Positions 16,390 through 25,665 are shown, counted from the first letter of the stretch. The stretch: DNA of 29,038 bases from Rickettsia endosymbiont of Ixodes persulcatus (GCA_027293795.1 JAPYLE010000241.1:1-29038), one strand, 5' to 3'. Notes: a model not told the origin generated them from the letters alone. Numbers and translations are program-made.

Positions 16390-17676
16390 ATGAATCAACG
16401 CTTACAAATACTTTTAATGTGTAATAGGCCACATGCAAAAAAAAATGCAGCAACTATTATCGATCATATTGACGCATTCGTTAAATATTCCCAGCATTCT
16501 ATTTATTCATTTTCAAATGTTCTAGATTATCCTAAAAAAATAAATCTAAATAAATTTGATGTATTAGTGGTACATTACTCTTTAGTTCTATTTGGAAATT
16601 TTTATCTTTCAGATAACGCAAAAAGAAATATTGCCCAGTTCAAAGGGTTAAAAGTTGTTTTTATTCAAGATGAATATCGTAGAATCAATAGGATACATGA
16701 GGAAATTAACAAGCTAGGATTCGATATTTTGTATACCTGCGTGCCTAATTCTGAGATAGAAAAGGTATATCCCGCCGCATTATTTACCTCTCTTAGAAAA
16801 ATAAATACCTTAACCGGCTATGTGCCTGAACATCTTACTTCAAGAGCTACATCCTTGACGAAAGATAGATCCATTGAAGTTGGTTACAGGGCACGTAAAG
16901 TTCCGTTTTGGTTGGGATATTTAGGCGCAGAAAAATTTCAAATTGCAGATAAGTTTTATGCTTTTGGAAAAAAATATAAATTAAAAATGGATCTCTCGTA
17001 TAAAGAGGAATCTCGTTATTATGGAATACGCTGGATAAATTTTATTGCTTCTTGTCGCACGATGTTAGGTGTAGAAAGTGGTTCAAGTATTTTTGATTTT
17101 ACTGGTGAAATAGAAAAAAAAGTTAATAAATATAAAATTTATAATCCACGCGCATCGTTTGAAGAAATCTATTCTTTATTTCTTGAGAAGCATGAAGGGA
17201 AAATAGTATTGAATCAAATATCGCCACGTTGTTTTGAGGCTATCGCCTTAAAAACGGTATTGATACTTTATGAGGGGAACTATTCTGGCATATTAGAGCC
17301 ATGGCGCCATTATGTTCCATTGCGGAAAGATTTTAGTAATATAAAAAAAGTAGTTAATATTATAAAATCAGTAAATAGTTTGCAAGCAATAGCGGACTGT
17401 GCCTATCAAGAAATTGCACTTAATTGTGCTTATTCCTATAAGGAATTTATTCGAAGCTTTGATGCTGTCATTAGCAATGAGTTTGTTGTAAGGAATAAAA
17501 ATAGAGTGGATGTGCAGTATAGCCCTGCTAATTTTCAGAAAGATATTAGCAAATTCACGCTTATTGAATTTTTACAAAAAAAAATAATAATAATTTATAG
17601 GAGAATAATCTTTAAATTTATTCCAACTAGATTAAAACCAATTGTTCGGTCCTTATATTTTTATTTTTTAGATTAA
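16390..17676 (+). CDS. Putative GT-B glycosyltransferase, tandem paralogue 1
   Basis: A 428-residue protein I cannot place with certainty. It shares layout and many motifs with the next gene: VVHYS near 60, FIQDEYRRINR near 91, GYRARKVPFWLG (165-176), a central GVESGSSIFDFTGEIEKK (227-244) and a C-terminal ISPRCFEAIALKTVLILYEGNYSGIL (277-302). The last block resembles the nucleotide-sugar-binding end of GT-B enzymes (Glyco_trans_1_2 type, usually SPRxFEALACGxP). The C-terminus is basic and hydrophobic, which may give membrane contact. A glycosyltransferase for an unusual uronic-acid residue is the best guess from context. It begins 16 nt after the amidotransferase and ends 4 nt before its paralogue. 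Confidence 0.65.
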   Translation: MNQRLQILLMCNRPHAKKNAATIIDHIDAFVKYSQHSIYSFSNVLDYPKKINLNKFDVLVVHYSLVLFGNFYLSDNAKRNIAQFKGLKVVFIQDEYRRINRIHEEINKLGFDILYTCVPNSEIEKVYPAALFTSLRKINTLTGYVPEHLTSRATSLTKDRSIEVGYRARKVPFWLGYLGAEKFQIADKFYAFGKKYKLKMDLSYKEESRYYGIRWINFIASCRTMLGVESGSSIFDFTGEIEKKVNKYKIYNPRASFEEIYSLFLEKHEGKIVLNQISPRCFEAIALKTVLILYEGNYSGILEPWRHYVPLRKDFSNIKKVVNIIKSVNSLQAIADCAYQEIALNCAYSYKEFIRSFDAVISNEFVVRNKNRVDVQYSPANFQKDISKFTLIEFLQKKIIIIYRRIIFKFIPTRLKPIVRSLYFYFLD

Positions 17677-17680
17677 ATAT

Positions 17681-19012
17681 ATGAGAAAAGTATTACTTTT
17701 GGCGGATACTGGGCATCCTGCCACGGCCGTTCAGGACCATATTAAAGCGATTACTGCTTATTCTAATTTACATTGGTTTATAGAGAATCCTTTAACATGT
17801 AAAGTGCTTTATAAGCTTGATCTTAATTATTTTGATGCAGTAGGCGTACATTATTCAATTAAAATTTATAAAGATTATTATTTGTCTGGTAAGTTTAGAG
17901 AGAAATTAAAAAAATACTCTGGGGTAAAATTTGTTTTTTTACAGGATGAATATTTATTTGTTGATAGAGCCAGAGATAATTTAGTGGATATGGGGATCCA
18001 TATAGTATTTACACTGGTTGATCAAGTACATATGGCTCAAGCCTATCCTCATCCTGAATTAAAAAAAATAAAAAAAATAACTATTTTGACAAGTTACGTT
18101 TCCGACTCTATAAAAGATATTTCACCGTGCCCTTTTTCCGAAAGGCCAATCGATATTTTTTATCGATCAAGAAAATATCCATTTTCTTTAGGTGCTTTAG
18201 CACAAGAGAGAGTTGCTATTGCAGAAGGAGTAAAACTACGTGCAAATGAGTATAATTTAAAATGTGATATTAGTATAAGGGAAAGTGATAGAGTTTATGG
18301 CCAAACTTGGATTTATAAAATGCAATCCAGCCGTGCTGTTTTAGGCACTGAAAGTGGAGCGAGCATTTGGGACTTTACAGGTGATATAGAAAAAAAAACT
18401 AAACAGTTGTTGGGTAAGTATCCTAATATTAAATTTTCAACTGCTTCTAGGTTATTTTTAGCTCAATATGAAAACAAAGTGCATTATGCAACTATTTCGC
18501 CGCGCTTATTTGAAGCCGCTTCATTACGTACAGCGATGATCCTTTTTCCTGGAAAATATAGTGATATTTTAAAAAAAGATGAACACTATATTTGTTTGAA
18601 TAAAGACTTTTCTAATTTTAAAGAAGTGGTTGGTAAACTAAGAGATAGAGAATATTTAACTGATCTAACCAATAGAACGTATCAGGATATTATTCTGTCT
18701 GAAAAATATCATGCTAAACAACTTTCCAGCCTTGTTGAAAAGGAGATTTTATATTTTCTAAGTAAAGTGTGCAGTACGGCCAACTGTATCTCTAGAAGTT
18801 ATGTTGCTAATAAAATAAATAAAATAAAATATCGATGTTTATTAAAAAATTATATTTATTTATTTGTTTCAGAGTGTAAGTTTATTGTAAATAATTTTTT
18901 AATTTTTATTTTTGATCCTCAGTATAGAGGTATAGCTAAATTTAACGTTCTTTATCAAGGAATTAAACGCTATATATTTTATATTTTACATAGATTTAAA
19001 GTTATTAAGTAA
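17681..19012 (+). CDS. Putative GT-B glycosyltransferase, tandem paralogue 2
   Basis: A 443-residue paralogue of the preceding gene. Shared features are VHYSI near 57, FVFLQDEYLFVDR near 84, FYRSRKYPFSLG (160-171), GTESGASIWDFTGDIEKK (222-239) and ISPRLFEAASLRTAMILFPGKYSDIL (272-297), with the same order and spacing. The tail after about residue 350 is divergent, longer, and rich in K, Y, F and I (several hydrophobic stretches). The pair probably arose by duplication and later divergence, so the two could add similar sugars to different acceptors (inference). The gene is 4 nt behind its partner. It is followed by a possible promoter and then pseudogenes. Confidence 0.65.
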   Translation: MRKVLLLADTGHPATAVQDHIKAITAYSNLHWFIENPLTCKVLYKLDLNYFDAVGVHYSIKIYKDYYLSGKFREKLKKYSGVKFVFLQDEYLFVDRARDNLVDMGIHIVFTLVDQVHMAQAYPHPELKKIKKITILTSYVSDSIKDISPCPFSERPIDIFYRSRKYPFSLGALAQERVAIAEGVKLRANEYNLKCDISIRESDRVYGQTWIYKMQSSRAVLGTESGASIWDFTGDIEKKTKQLLGKYPNIKFSTASRLFLAQYENKVHYATISPRLFEAASLRTAMILFPGKYSDILKKDEHYICLNKDFSNFKEVVGKLRDREYLTDLTNRTYQDIILSEKYHAKQLSSLVEKEILYFLSKVCSTANCISRSYVANKINKIKYRCLLKNYIYLFVSECKFIVNNFLIFIFDPQYRGIAKFNVLYQGIKRYIFYILHRFKVIK

Positions 19013-19014
19013 TA

Positions 19015-19043
19015 TTGACTCGTGTTTAATAATTTAATTTAAA
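19015..19043 (+). promoter_or_regulatory. Weak promoter candidate before the CDP-glucose pseudogenes
   Basis: TTGACT (19015-19020) and TTTAAA (19038-19043) are 17 nt apart in AT-rich sequence just ahead of the pseudogene at 19060. The -10 box is poor. In AT-rich DNA such pairs occur by chance, so this is only a candidate. Confidence 0.25.
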
Positions 19044-19059
19044 AACAATTTATTTTTTT

Positions 19060-19826
19060 ATGAAAACTATTATATTGGTAGGAGGATTTGGAACGCGTTT
19101 AAGTGAGGAAACAGCAAATAAACCCAAACCTGTAGATATTGGAGGCCGGCCTATTTTATGGAATATTATGAAAATATATGCATATTATGGATTCCAAGAA
19201 TTTATAATAGCATTAGGTTATAAAGCGGATGTAATAAAAAAATATTTTCTAAAATATGCGCATTTAAGTGGTAATTTAACAGTCGAAATAAAATGTGGAG
19301 AAAGTCGTATTGTTAAACGAGAGCCTTCGGAGTGGGTTATTCATCTTGAAGAAACAGGGTTAGAAACGTGTACTGGAGGGAGAATGCGAAAGCTTTCTCA
19401 GTAGGTTAAAGATGAACCTTTTATGGTGATGTGTGGAGATGGATTGGCTAATATTCCCATTGATTAATTGCAGGCATTTCATAAGTCGCATGGAAAATTA
19501 GCGACTTTAACTGCCGTAAGGCCGCGCGCGCGATTTGGTGGTTTATTTATGGAAGCGTCTAATACAATTACACGCTTTACTGAAAAACCACAAGCCGGAG
19601 AAGGTTGGATTAATGGAGGCTTTTTAGTTTTCCAACCAGAGTTTTGTGCTTGATTAAAGATAGTTCAAGTAGCTTAGAAGCACAGGTATTAGAAAATATA
19701 GCTAAACAAGGTCGATTAGCGGCTTTTTGTCATGATGGCTTTTGGCAATGCATGGATACTTTACGTGATTTAATATATTTAGAGTCACTTTGGAGTTCTG
19801 GTACAGCACCTTGGAAGGTTTGGTGA
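19060..19826 (+). pseudogene. rfbF: Decayed glucose-1-phosphate cytidylyltransferase
   Basis: The remains of an enzyme that makes CDP-glucose from CTP and glucose-1-P. Nearly the whole length is recognisable: MKTIILVGGFGTRLSEETANKPKP, GGRPILWNIMKIYAYYG, TGGRMRKL, MVMCGDGLANIPID, LTAVRPRARFGGLF, FTEKPQAGEGWINGGFLVF, then FWQCMDTLRDLIYLESLW...APWKVW. Lesions are a TAG at 19402-19404, a TAA at 19465-19467 (same frame) and a frameshift near 19645, after which the reading continues in another frame to the TGA at 19824-19826. The conserved residues between lesions indicate that inactivation was fairly recent. The TGA overlaps the ATG of the next pseudogene, so the pair was once coupled. Confidence 0.88.
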
Positions 19827-20838
19827 TGCAAGATAATTTTTGGTTAGATAGACGTGTTTTTATAACAGGAGCTAGCGGTTTAGTAGGGGGGGTGGTTAGT
19901 ACAAGTTTTATTAAAAGCAGGTGCTGATATTATAGTTTTGTTACGTGATTGGAACTCTAAAGCACTGTTATTTCAATCAGGATTTCATGAGAAAGTGACA
20001 ATTGTGCGAGGAGCTTTGAGTAATGTAAATAAATTAGAACGTATTTTAGCAGAATATGGGATTCAATTTGTTTTTCATTTGGCTGCGCAAACTGTCGTCA
20101 CGATAGCCAATAAAAATCCTTTATCAACGTTGGAATCTAACATTGCAGGAACGTGGAATTTATAGAAGCTTGTCGCTTGAAGAAAGATATAGATTCTATT
20201 ATTATAGCTGTTTAAGATAAGGTGTATGGGGATTCATTTAATTTACCTTATCACGAAGCGATGCCACTCAATGCTATTTATCCTTATGACGACGTCAGTA
20301 AGGCATGTGCGGATAGAATTAGTGTAAGCTATGCTAAAACGTTTAATTTACCTATTGCGATTACGCGATGTGGAAATTTTTTTGGCGGAGGGGATCTTAA
20401 TTCGAATCGTATTATTCCTGGTACAATTCGCTCAATTTTTTGCACTCGGCCGCCGGTGGTTAGTCCGATGGAAACTTAATACGTGACTATATTTATGTAG
20501 AAGATGCGGTAAGTGCATATATGGGGCTATGTGAAGCATTAGCAAGAAATAGTGATTTGTCAGGTGAAGTTTTTAATTTTTCAAATGGTACGCAATATAC
20601 CGGCTTAAAGTTAATTAAGACAATTTTAGATTTAATGCATTCAGCTCTTAGGCCTATTATTTTAGGAAAAAATAAAGGGGAGACTTTGGTGCAATACTTA
20701 GATTCATCTAAAGCTCATAAGGACTTAGGTTGGAGGCCTTGTTTTACCTTAGAAAAAGGATTAGAAAGGACTATTACTTGGTATAAAAACTGTTTAGGGA
20801 ATGAACAGAATGAACTGTCGCTTATGTACACAGAGTGA
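19826..20838 (+). pseudogene. rfbG: Decayed CDP-glucose 4,6-dehydratase-like SDR
   Basis: A broken extended SDR that would have followed the cytidylyltransferase in CDP-deoxysugar synthesis. It starts at the overlapping ATG with NFWLDRRVFITGASGLVGG, then shifts frame at a run of seven G near 19885. Frame 2 gives GADIIVLLRDW and FVFHLAAQTVV...NIAGTWNL. A one-base deletion near 20161 moves it on to EACRLKKDID, and a TAA (20213-20215) interrupts IIIAV-DKVYGD, where relatives have a serine before DK. The reading continues with YDDVSKACADRI and ITRCGNFFGGGDLN, then shifts again near 20470 to IRDYIYVEDAV and DLGWRPCFTLEKGLERTITWY. At least four lesions are present. The nucleotide specificity is inferred from its partner. 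Confidence 0.85.
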
Positions 20839-22021
20839 TCTTATCTCCATTATCCCATTAGGTCGAGTACCTTTGGCTAATGCTTTTTCATCTAAAAAAA
20901 ATACGGTGGATGAGGAAAAATATAATTTAGAAGTGATGTTATGTAAAGATTGTGGAGTGGCACAACTACGTGATGTCCTTGATCCAAACGATCTATTTCT
21001 TCACTATATTTATTTTTCTTCTTATTCCGATACTATGCTTTTATCGGCTAAAGCATTAGTTGATCGCATTGCGCCTAGTCTTTCAAGAAATGCTTTTGTC
21101 GTTGAGATAGGGAGTAATGATGGTTATTTATTAAAAAATTATAAGCGTTACGATATTCAGGTATTAGGAATTGATCCAGCTAGAAATATTACAAAAAAAT
21201 CCTGCGCTATAGGTATTCCTACCTCATGTGATTTTTTTAATAAAACTTTAGCTGAAGATTTGAAAAATAAAAAAATGCAGGCAGATCTTATACATGCGAA
21301 TAATGTAATGGCACATGTTCCAGATATTAATGATTTTATTACCGGATTAAAATTTTTATTAAAAGATACGGGATATGCAATCATTGAAGTTCCTTATTTA
21401 TATGATTTAGTTAGCAATTTACAATTTGATACTATTTACCATGAGCATGTCTATTATTTTTCAGTAAAGCCTTTAAAAAAACTATTTGCATACTATGATT
21501 TAGAAATATTTGATATAGAAAGAATATCGATTCATGGGGGAAGTCTGCGAATTTTTGTGGGACATAGAGGAAAAAACATTGTTAAAGAAGTCGTTAATAA
21601 TTTAGTTGAGAAAGAAGTACATTTTGGTTTATATGAAGAAAAAAAGTATAAAAGCTTTATGGAAAATATATATACGCTAAAAGTAGAGTTAATAAATTTC
21701 CTTAATAATCTAAAAGAGAAACAAAAACGTATTGCTGCCTATGGCGCCTCTGCAAAAGGTACGACTTTATTAAATTGGTTTGGAGTAGGAGAAAATACTC
21801 TGGATTTTATAGTAGATAGAAACCCAGATAAAAAAGGGCTATTCACCCCAGGAACGTCATTAGAAATTAAATTACCTGAAGCTTTGCTGGAACAAAAAAT
21901 AGAGTATGCATTGTTATTAACCTGGAATTTTATGGAGGAAATTCTACAACAACAACAAAGTTTTAGAGATAAAGGAGGTAAATTTATTATTCCATTGCCT
22001 AATGTTAGGACAATAGTATGA
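20810..22021 (+). CDS. NDP-hexose C-methyltransferase (NovU/TylCIII-like)
   Basis: A SAM-dependent sugar C-methyltransferase of 403 residues with three parts. An N-terminal zinc-binding domain has C3-x2-C6 and C45-x2-C48. A Rossmann methyltransferase domain has VVEIGSNDGYLL (97-108), and YHEHVYYFS carries the catalytic His/Glu region known from the family. A C-terminal domain begins at RIAAYGASAKGTTLLNWFG. Such enzymes methylate C3 of a keto-deoxysugar to give branched sugars. The ATG at 20810 is preferred over 20801 because AGGGA (20796-20800) is then at a workable distance. The gene overlaps the end of the dehydratase pseudogene by 29 bp. Its expected substrate supply (the two genes upstream) is dead, which is odd for an intact gene. 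Confidence 0.9.
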   Translation: MNCRLCTQSDLISIIPLGRVPLANAFSSKKNTVDEEKYNLEVMLCKDCGVAQLRDVLDPNDLFLHYIYFSSYSDTMLLSAKALVDRIAPSLSRNAFVVEIGSNDGYLLKNYKRYDIQVLGIDPARNITKKSCAIGIPTSCDFFNKTLAEDLKNKKMQADLIHANNVMAHVPDINDFITGLKFLLKDTGYAIIEVPYLYDLVSNLQFDTIYHEHVYYFSVKPLKKLFAYYDLEIFDIERISIHGGSLRIFVGHRGKNIVKEVVNNLVEKEVHFGLYEEKKYKSFMENIYTLKVELINFLNNLKEKQKRIAAYGASAKGTTLLNWFGVGENTLDFIVDRNPDKKGLFTPGTSLEIKLPEALLEQKIEYALLLTWNFMEEILQQQQSFRDKGGKFIIPLPNVRTIV

Positions 22022-22470
22022 AATTTACAGAATTGCCTTTAAAGGGGGCTTATTTAATTGAAATAGAACCCCATATAGATACACGCGGTTATTTTTCTCG
22101 TTTATTTTGTAAAAAGGAGTTTTCTGAAAGAGGTTTGGTCAGTGAGTTCATTCAAATAAGCACTTGTTTTAATTATAAAAAAGGACAAGTACGTGGTATG
22201 CATTACCAGGAGCCACCTTATGAAGAGACAAAATTAGTTCGTTGTAGCCGGGGGGCTATTTATGACGTAATGTTAGATATACGCTCAGATTCTCCCACTT
22301 ATAAGCAGCGTTATGGCTCTGAATTAAGTAATAAAAATAATAAAATGTTTTATATACCGAAGGGTTTTGCCCATGGATATAAAACTTTAGAACGTAATTC
22401 AGAAGTGTTCTATATGATAGATAATTTTTATATGCTTAAAGTGAAAAAAACTTTACCAATAAATTTTTAG
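22018..22470 (+). CDS. dTDP-4-dehydrorhamnose 3,5-epimerase-like protein, C-terminally shortened
   Basis: An RmlC-family cupin epimerase for keto-deoxysugars. It has the N-terminal strand GAYLIEIEPHIDTRGYFSR, ISTCFNYKKGQVRGMHYQ with the catalytic His, LVRCSRGAIYDVMLDIRSDSPTY, YIPKGFAHGYKTL and EVFYMIDNFY with the expected Tyr. At 150 residues it is about 30 shorter than the usual 180. After NFY the frame reads MLKVKKTLPINF and stops, and the normal NDP-contacting end (NDPxF...) is missing. It may be a recent truncation and possibly inactive. The ATG overlaps the TGA of the methyltransferase. It probably acted on the methyltransferase product. Confidence 0.82.
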   Translation: MKFTELPLKGAYLIEIEPHIDTRGYFSRLFCKKEFSERGLVSEFIQISTCFNYKKGQVRGMHYQEPPYEETKLVRCSRGAIYDVMLDIRSDSPTYKQRYGSELSNKNNKMFYIPKGFAHGYKTLERNSEVFYMIDNFYMLKVKKTLPINF

Positions 22471-22482
22471 CTTTATAGAATT

Positions 22483-23283
22483 ATGAAATTTACTTTATCG
22501 GAGGAAGAAATAAGAAAATTTAATGAAAAGGGATTTCTTATAATAAAAGGCCTATATAAAAATTATCCTTATATTGAAAAAATAAAATCAGATATAAATT
22601 TTATTAGTAAACTTATTCTAAAAAAAAACTATACAACTATGAACGTTAGCGACTTTACAGAGTTTGATTCTATTTATAAATATTTATTAGCAATAGATAA
22701 AAAAAAGGCTAGTTTAATATATGATGCTATTAAATTACTACCTTTTTTTAATAAGTGGAGCCATTGTGATTTGCATTATACATTGTCTTCCACTTTATTA
22801 AAGTCTAAATTAATAGGTTTTTGCAGGACAGGTGATGGTATTAGGGCAGATGCTCCGGATAATAACTTTTATGCATTTCCGCATCAGGAGTTTTCAGCAC
22901 AAGGTCGATCGGAGCAGGGCTTAGTTTTTTGGTCGCCTTTAATTAATATGAAAAGAGAACTAGGTCCCGTTAAAATTTGGGAGCGGTCACATAAATTGGG
23001 TGTTTTGCCAGTAGGGTTTGCAAAAAATAAAAAAAAAATTACTGCATATGATATTATTTTAAAAGATAAAAAAAAATTTTTATCTGGTCTTAAAACCACA
23101 TCACCTTTATTATCTATAAATGATTTATTAATTATGCACTTTCTAACTGTTCATTCGTCAAATAAAAATATAAGTACGGATATACGATGGTCACTACAAA
23201 CTCGTTTTTTTAAATTTGAAGAAATAAGAGCTATAGATTCTTTTTGGAAAAAAGTAAATTTATATAGCTATTTACCAGTTTAA
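22483..23283 (+). CDS. Phytanoyl-CoA dioxygenase (PhyH)-like Fe(II)/2-oxoglutarate oxygenase
   Basis: A 266-residue protein with the PhyH layout: N-terminal EEIRKFNEKGFLIIKGLY, then FPHQEFSAQGRSEQGLVFWSPL (132-152), GPVKIWERSHKLG (161-173) and the distal VHSSNKNISTDIRWSLQTRF (223-242). The metal triad would be H134, E136 and H224, with R235 binding 2-oxoglutarate; the usual HxD is HxE here, which many members of the wider superfamily tolerate. The substrate is unknown. In a polysaccharide locus, hydroxylation of a sugar or acyl group is possible (inference). The gene is very AT-rich, with lysine runs, unlike the wbp genes. Confidence 0.8.
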   Translation: MKFTLSEEEIRKFNEKGFLIIKGLYKNYPYIEKIKSDINFISKLILKKNYTTMNVSDFTEFDSIYKYLLAIDKKKASLIYDAIKLLPFFNKWSHCDLHYTLSSTLLKSKLIGFCRTGDGIRADAPDNNFYAFPHQEFSAQGRSEQGLVFWSPLINMKRELGPVKIWERSHKLGVLPVGFAKNKKKITAYDIILKDKKKFLSGLKTTSPLLSINDLLIMHFLTVHSSNKNISTDIRWSLQTRFFKFEEIRAIDSFWKKVNLYSYLPV

Positions 23284-23307
23284 ATATTTAATTTAGTAGT
23301 TTTCAAA

Positions 23308-24441
23308 ATGATTTGTTCTATTTGTAATAATGAAAATTCCCAGTTAGTATTCCAATCTAAAAATAACGAAAAAGCTTTAACGTCTATAAATACAATAATT
23401 ACACATAATATTACTGTATTTTATTGTAAAAATTGTAATCACGTATTTAAAAATCCAATTTCAGAATTAGATAATTTTTATACATTAAATTATAAGATTA
23501 ATTTAGAAAGTGCTGATCACGATCAATTTATTATGGATATAAATAATAATCTTGTTTTAAGAAATTGCTATCAATCTGAAATTTTAGAGACTATTCTTAA
23601 TCTTAGCGAACATAGCTCGATTAATATTTTTGATTATGGCGCAGGTAAGGGTGCAACGCTTAGGTATTTATTTAATAAGTATAAAAAATTAAATATTTTT
23701 TTATACGATTATGATGATGCGTATCAAGCGTATTGGCAGTGGTTGCCTGAGTCTAATCGATTTATTAATAATTGTGATTTCAATCTTAAAGTAGATTGTG
23801 TATGCTCTTTTTTTGTTATGGAGCACGTTTTTGACTTAAACACATATATTAATAATGTTAATAAATTACTAAATAACAACGGAGATTTTATTTTTATTGT
23901 ACCTGATATGTATTCTAATTATGGAGATTTAATGGTTGCTGATCATATCCATCATTTTTCTGAAAATTCAATTAATATTTTTTTGTCAAGATATGGTTTT
24001 AAAGTTTTAAAAATTTTCAAAAATTTTATACCGCAAGCTTTTGTAGTGCATGCAAAAAAGAAAAATGATGTAAAATCATTGAATAGAAAAATTAATTTAA
24101 TTGAAAGAATTAATAAAATAATTTTTTTTTGGATTACCTACCAAGAAAAATTGAAAAAAATTGATGAGCAGCTGGTTGATAAGTCTGTTATTTATGGTGC
24201 TGGTTTTTATGGTTCTTTTCTTTATGCCAACTTAAAAAATAAAAGTCATATTAGCTATTTTGTAGATAGCAATAGTAAGCTAAATGGTTTAAAACGTTTT
24301 GGGATTCCTATTGTCGATCCTAATGATATTCTTTCTATAGAAGGGCAAGTTCTAATTGGGATGAACCCTTCTCATATAAAAGATCAGTTGAAAAAAATAG
24401 ATTTTCTAAAAAATAAAAATATAAAATATATATTATATTAA
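23308..24441 (+). CDS. Cys-rich class I SAM methyltransferase with C-terminal Rossmann-like domain
   Basis: A 377-residue protein with the same three-part plan as the C-methyltransferase at 20810, but very divergent. The N-terminal zinc site is C3-x2-C6 and C40-x2-C43. The SAM domain has FDYGAGKGATLRYL (108-121), FFVMEHVFDL and DHIHHFSENSINIFLSRYGF. The C-terminal part has VIYGAGFYGSFLYANL and FVDSNSKLNGLKRFGIPI, like the nucleotide-binding end of these enzymes. A sugar methyltransferase is likely; C- or O-methylation cannot be told apart. The gene is among the most AT-rich of the window and is 12 nt ahead of the GNAT gene. Confidence 0.78.
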   Translation: MICSICNNENSQLVFQSKNNEKALTSINTIITHNITVFYCKNCNHVFKNPISELDNFYTLNYKINLESADHDQFIMDINNNLVLRNCYQSEILETILNLSEHSSINIFDYGAGKGATLRYLFNKYKKLNIFLYDYDDAYQAYWQWLPESNRFINNCDFNLKVDCVCSFFVMEHVFDLNTYINNVNKLLNNNGDFIFIVPDMYSNYGDLMVADHIHHFSENSINIFLSRYGFKVLKIFKNFIPQAFVVHAKKKNDVKSLNRKINLIERINKIIFFWITYQEKLKKIDEQLVDKSVIYGAGFYGSFLYANLKNKSHISYFVDSNSKLNGLKRFGIPIVDPNDILSIEGQVLIGMNPSHIKDQLKKIDFLKNKNIKYILY

Positions 24442-24453
24442 ATTATAATTAGT

Positions 24454-24957
24454 ATGCTTTCTTCAGATAAAATAATCTTGCGTCCTATTGAAGAAGAAGA
24501 TTTATTGTTTATTAAAAAAATTAGAAATTCAGTTTACTTGCAGAAAAAAGTGTTATCTATTGCCAGAGGTGAAAATAACGAAAAAATAAAAAAATGGTTT
24601 AAATCTATTAATAAAGGACCAAATATTATTTTTATTATTTTAAATAAAAATAATAAACGCTTAGGCTATATTCAATTAACGCAAATATGTAATATTTCTA
24701 AAAATGCCTATTTAGGGATAGTATTAGCTAGGGAGCATCAGGGCAAAGGTATAGGCTCAGAAGCTATATCTCTCATGCTTAAATTTTCAAAAGAAGTATT
24801 GGGATTGCATAAGATTATACTGAATGTATTAAGTGAAAATGTTAAAGCTATTCATTGTTACAAGAAAATTGGTTTTGTAATGGTTGGTGTTCTTAAGGAA
24901 AATTTTTTTTGGAATCATTTTTTTTTAGATGTTTTGTTAATGGAAATTATACTTTAA
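24454..24957 (+). CDS. GNAT-family N-acetyltransferase (RimJ/RimL- or PseH-like)
   Basis: A 167-residue GNAT protein. The N-terminus (IILRPIEEEDLLFIKKIRN) is typical of RimJ/RimL-like members. The acetyl-CoA binding motif A is REHQGKGIGSEAI (93-105). The C-terminal VLSENVKAIHCYKKIGFVMVGVLKE is the usual beta-bulge and final strands. Members in polysaccharide loci acetylate amino sugars. The aminotransferase at 26396 would supply an amino-sugar acceptor, so the two may act in sequence (inference). It lies 6 nt ahead of the WbqC-like gene. Confidence 0.82.
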   Translation: MLSSDKIILRPIEEEDLLFIKKIRNSVYLQKKVLSIARGENNEKIKKWFKSINKGPNIIFIILNKNNKRLGYIQLTQICNISKNAYLGIVLAREHQGKGIGSEAISLMLKFSKEVLGLHKIILNVLSENVKAIHCYKKIGFVMVGVLKENFFWNHFFLDVLLMEIIL

Positions 24958-24963
24958 ATTAAA

Positions 24964-25665
24964 ATGGATAAAGTAATTGCAATTAGTCAGCCTATGTTTT
25001 TTCCATGGATAGGTTTATTTGAGCAAATTTATTATTCAGATATTTTCGTTCATTTGGTTAATGTTCAAATACCCGGAGGCCAAAGCTTTATACACCGCGT
25101 TCAATTAAAAGGCCCTTCTGGCGTTTTTTGGTGGTCGGTTCCAACTAGAAAAAAATTTCCAACCGATATCAATGCTGTAATATTACAATATAATAAAATT
25201 TGGTTAGATAAGTCACTTAAACGACTAGAGATTTTTTTTTATGCCTTACCTTTTAAAGATGATGTCCTCTTATTGGTAAAAGACATTTTTGACCAAAAAT
25301 TTACTTTTTTACATGAGCTTAATATTTACTCTTTAGAGAAAATTTCAGAATATATTGGGTTAAATACAGTTTTTAAATTAGAACCTAAGGTTAAAGCAAC
25401 GGATCCTACCGATAGATTAGTTAAGATAATAAAATATTTTTCTGGTGGAAAGTATATAACTGGTTTGGGAGGTAAAAATTACCTTATGTATGAGAAGTTT
25501 AAAAAAGAAAATATAAAAGTAAGCTATATGGATTATTCTTTTAAAGAATATTATCAAAAATTTGGATTATTTAATCCATACGTATCTATTTTACATCTAT
25601 TAGCATCAGTAGGTAAGGACACAAAAAAATACTTTGCTTCAAAATTAAGTACGGATATTTTATAA
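24964..25665 (+). CDS. WbqC-like family protein
   Basis: A 233-residue member of the WbqC-like family, recognised by VIAISQPMFFPWIGLFEQIYYSD (4-26), SFIHRVQLKGPSG and WWSVPTRKK, with YLMYEKFKKENIKV later on. These proteins occur in O-antigen and capsule loci. Their biochemical role is not well settled, though a part in amino-sugar modification has been suggested from context. In this locus it sits between the acetyltransferase and the CmcI-like gene, with the start of the latter overlapping its stop by one base, which suggests coupled translation. Confidence 0.82.
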   Translation: MDKVIAISQPMFFPWIGLFEQIYYSDIFVHLVNVQIPGGQSFIHRVQLKGPSGVFWWSVPTRKKFPTDINAVILQYNKIWLDKSLKRLEIFFYALPFKDDVLLLVKDIFDQKFTFLHELNIYSLEKISEYIGLNTVFKLEPKVKATDPTDRLVKIIKYFSGGKYITGLGGKNYLMYEKFKKENIKVSYMDYSFKEYYQKFGLFNPYVSILHLLASVGKDTKKYFASKLSTDIL

